Shown here piece by piece: positions 39,395 to 40,849 of a stretch of DNA of 40,849 nucleotides (position 1 is its first letter; every line of letters begins with the position of its first letter). This stretch comes from T1Sed10-7 sp047921175. Its GTDB lineage: Bacteria; Actinomycetota; Nitriliruptoria; Nitriliruptorales; Nitriliruptoraceae. The translations under genes were made by a program, and so were the position numbers. The notes beneath the pieces were generated by a model. It worked only from the letters and a program-made list of their open reading frames with translations. It was not told where the DNA came from and made no database searches. The DNA lies in NCBI GenBank assembly GCA_047921175.1, contig JBLRWQ010000022.1:1-40849 (forward strand), given 5' to 3'.

Positions 39395-40396
39395 TCAGCC
39401 CGTGGCGATCGCGTGCAGCGACCCGGACGGCTGGTGGTGGAAGAACTCGTCAGCCACGGCCTCGGCGACGAGCGCGATCTCGCGTTGCACGTCCTCCAGG
39501 AACGGGGACAGCCCGACGTCGAACAGCTCGCCGACGTCACGGAACTCCAGTGCGGCGCTGGTGCGGCCGAGCCGGCGGGCGGCACGGCTCGGCCGGCCCG
39601 CTCGGAGCGCGTCGAGCTGGAAACGGGCGGAGCGCAGGCTGTAGAGCACGCTGCGCGGCAGGTCCGGCTCGAGCAGCAGGAACTCGACCACGTCGGCAGG
39701 GTCCATGGAGGCCCGGTACCGACGCCGGTAGGCCTCGAAGGCGGAGGCGGACTTCAGCACCGCGATCCAGTGGTGGAAGTCGGTGCGGTCGGGACCCCGG
39801 GCGACCTCGCCGGTGGCCTCGGCCAGCCGCTGGCTGGGCCCGGACATCGCCTCGAGCTGCCCGTAGCGCACGTCGATGAGCCGGCAGGTCATCTCGGCCC
39901 GCTCCAGCAGCCGGCCGAGCGCCATGAACCGCCATCCCTCGTCGCGTGGCATGGTCTCGCTCGCCACGCCGTAGATCGTCATGCTCGCCCGACGGATGGC
40001 GCGGAACAGCTCGTAGGGCTGGTCCTCGAGCTCCTGCCCGAGGTCGCGGGCCGCCAGCATCAGGTGCAGGTCGTTGACCGCCTCCCACAGCTCCTGCGAG
40101 ACGAGCTCACGGACCGACCGGGTGTTCTCCCGGGCCCGCTCCACGCAGGCGGTGACCGACCCGGGGTTGTCCGGATCGAGCACCAGGAAGCGCATGACCG
40201 CCCGGGCGTCGACCGGCCCACCGTACGACCCGTGCAGGTGCAGGACCTCGAGCAGCTGCTGCCAGGCCTGGGCGACCTCGCCGTACGGCGACTCCAGCTG
40301 GGTGTGGTAGGTGACGTCGACCATGCGGGCGGTGTCCTCGGCCCGCTCGGTGTACCGGCCGGCCCAGAACAGGTTCTCGGCGAGTCGCGCGAGCAT
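39395..40396 (-). CDS. Alpha-E domain protein (DUF403)
   Basis: The 333-residue protein is all-helical, beginning MLARLAENLFWAGRYTERAEDTARMVDV, the alpha-E signature, then ELWEAVNDLH, ETMPRDEGWRFMALGRLLERAEMTCRLIDVRY, and FLLLEPDLPRSVLYSL. Biochemical function is not established; it is predicted to act with circularly permuted ATP-grasp enzymes, perhaps as a helper or second enzyme. ATG 40396 overlaps the stop of the ATP-grasp gene (ATGA), and a 13-bp gap leads to the transglutaminase gene. Confidence 0.93.
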   Translation of the reverse strand: MLARLAENLFWAGRYTERAEDTARMVDVTYHTQLESPYGEVAQAWQQLLEVLHLHGSYGGPVDARAVMRFLVLDPDNPGSVTACVERARENTRSVRELVSQELWEAVNDLHLMLAARDLGQELEDQPYELFRAIRRASMTIYGVASETMPRDEGWRFMALGRLLERAEMTCRLIDVRYGQLEAMSGPSQRLAEATGEVARGPDRTDFHHWIAVLKSASAFEAYRRRYRASMDPADVVEFLLLEPDLPRSVLYSLRSARFQLDALRAGRPSRAARRLGRTSAALEFRDVGELFDVGLSPFLEDVQREIALVAEAVADEFFHHQPSGSLHAIATG

Positions 40397-40849
40397 CAGC
40401 CGCCCTCCCCGACCGGCGCGGCCGTCCCGTCGCCGTCGTCCAGGACCCAGGTGTCCTTCGAGCCGCCACCCTGCGAGGAGTTGACCACCAGGGAGCCCTC
40501 GCGCAGCGCCACCCGGGTCAGCCCGCCCGGGACCACCTCGACCGATTCCCCCGCGATCGCGAACGGCCGCAGGTCCACGTGCCGCCCGGCGAGGCGGTCA
40601 CCGACCAGCGTCGGGTGCCGCGACAGCCCCACGACCTCCTGGGCGATGTAGCCGCGCGGGTCGGCCTCGACACGCTCGGCCATGGCCGCAACCTCGGCGT
40701 CGGTGGCGTGCGGGCCGATCAGCATGCCGTAGCCGCCCGCTTCGTTGACGGACTTCACGACGAGCTCCCCGAGGTGGTCGAGGACGTAGCGGCAGTCCTC
40801 GTCGCGGCTGCACTGGTAGGTGGGAACCTGGCCGAGGATCGCCTCCTCG
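40396..40849 (-). CDS. Circularly permuted type 2 ATP-grasp protein, C-terminal part
   Basis: Only the last 150 or so residues are in the window; the 5' part lies beyond 40849. The frame shows LVVKSVNEAGGYGMLIGP, YIAQEVVGLSRHPT, HVDLRPFAIAG and LTRVALREGSLVVNSSQGGGSKDTWVL, the C-terminal signatures of the circularly permuted ATP-grasp family (DUF407). These enzymes probably ligate carboxyl groups to amines using ATP, making peptide-like bonds. Substrate is unknown. It heads the cluster with alpha-E and transglutaminase, with overlapping stop/start. Confidence 0.92.
   Translation of the reverse strand, partial: EEAILGQVPTYQCSRDEDCRYVLDHLGELVVKSVNEAGGYGMLIGPHATDAEVAAMAERVEADPRGYIAQEVVGLSRHPTLVGDRLAGRHVDLRPFAIAGESVEVVPGGLTRVALREGSLVVNSSQGGGSKDTWVLDDGDGTAAPVGEGG

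Overview
The window is a gene-dense, very GC-rich stretch with many GTG starts and 1-8 bp stop/start overlaps. It looks like chromosomal DNA of a high-GC actinobacterium. The strongest lineage marker is the thrS - HIT - CDP-alcohol phosphatidyltransferase - acyltransferase - pimA cluster, the order used by mycobacteria and relatives for phosphatidylinositol mannoside (PIM) synthesis. DevS/DevR-like regulators, SufR/SufBDCSU and VanW/LytM wall proteins fit. I cannot name a genus; a deep-branching actinobacterium (for example Nitriliruptoria) is a guess.

Layout. Positions 1-191 hold the C-terminus of a probable PIG-L deacetylase on the plus strand. It runs without a stop into a pimA gene on the minus strand that has lost its second half, so a rearrangement or assembly join is suspected at about 177-194. 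680-5284 (minus) is the PIM operon, thrS and tRNA-Val(CAC). 5285-5805 has no gene but holds hairpins and a likely PHO box. 5806-7829 (plus) is a phosphate module: a 53-aa protein copying the C-terminus of the Na/Pi transporter, PhoU, and the transporter itself. 7838-12008 holds an anti-sigma factor, a LytM peptidase and a VanW protein. 12027-13935 (minus) is a coupled trio: DsbA/HCCA-isomerase-like, a degenerate PD-(D/E)XK-like protein, and a HIRAN protein. 14016-16757 is PEP carboxylase. 16897-21951 holds an SRPBCC-like protein, a DevS-like kinase, a DevR-like regulator, an FMN split-barrel protein and a three-cupredoxin multicopper oxidase.

21998-26677 is a TPP-riboswitch operon: thiamine pyrophosphokinase plus a ThiBPQ-type importer. 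26788-29791 holds a MOSC protein and a GH3 glycosidase. 29804-37934 (minus) is a complete SUF operon, sufR-sufB-sufD-Rieske-sufC-sufS-sufU-sufT-moeZ, headed by an inverted repeat matching the cyanobacterial SufR site. 38479-40849 (minus) is a transglutaminase / alpha-E / circularly permuted ATP-grasp cluster cut by the window end.

The most interesting points are the duplicated transporter tail with its PHO box, the HIRAN/nuclease-like trio, the SufR operator and extended SUF operon, the ATP-grasp/alpha-E/transglutaminase cluster, the unassigned structured region at 5387-5644, and the suspicious left-end junction. I found no CRISPR array, transposase, integrase, prophage or rRNA.
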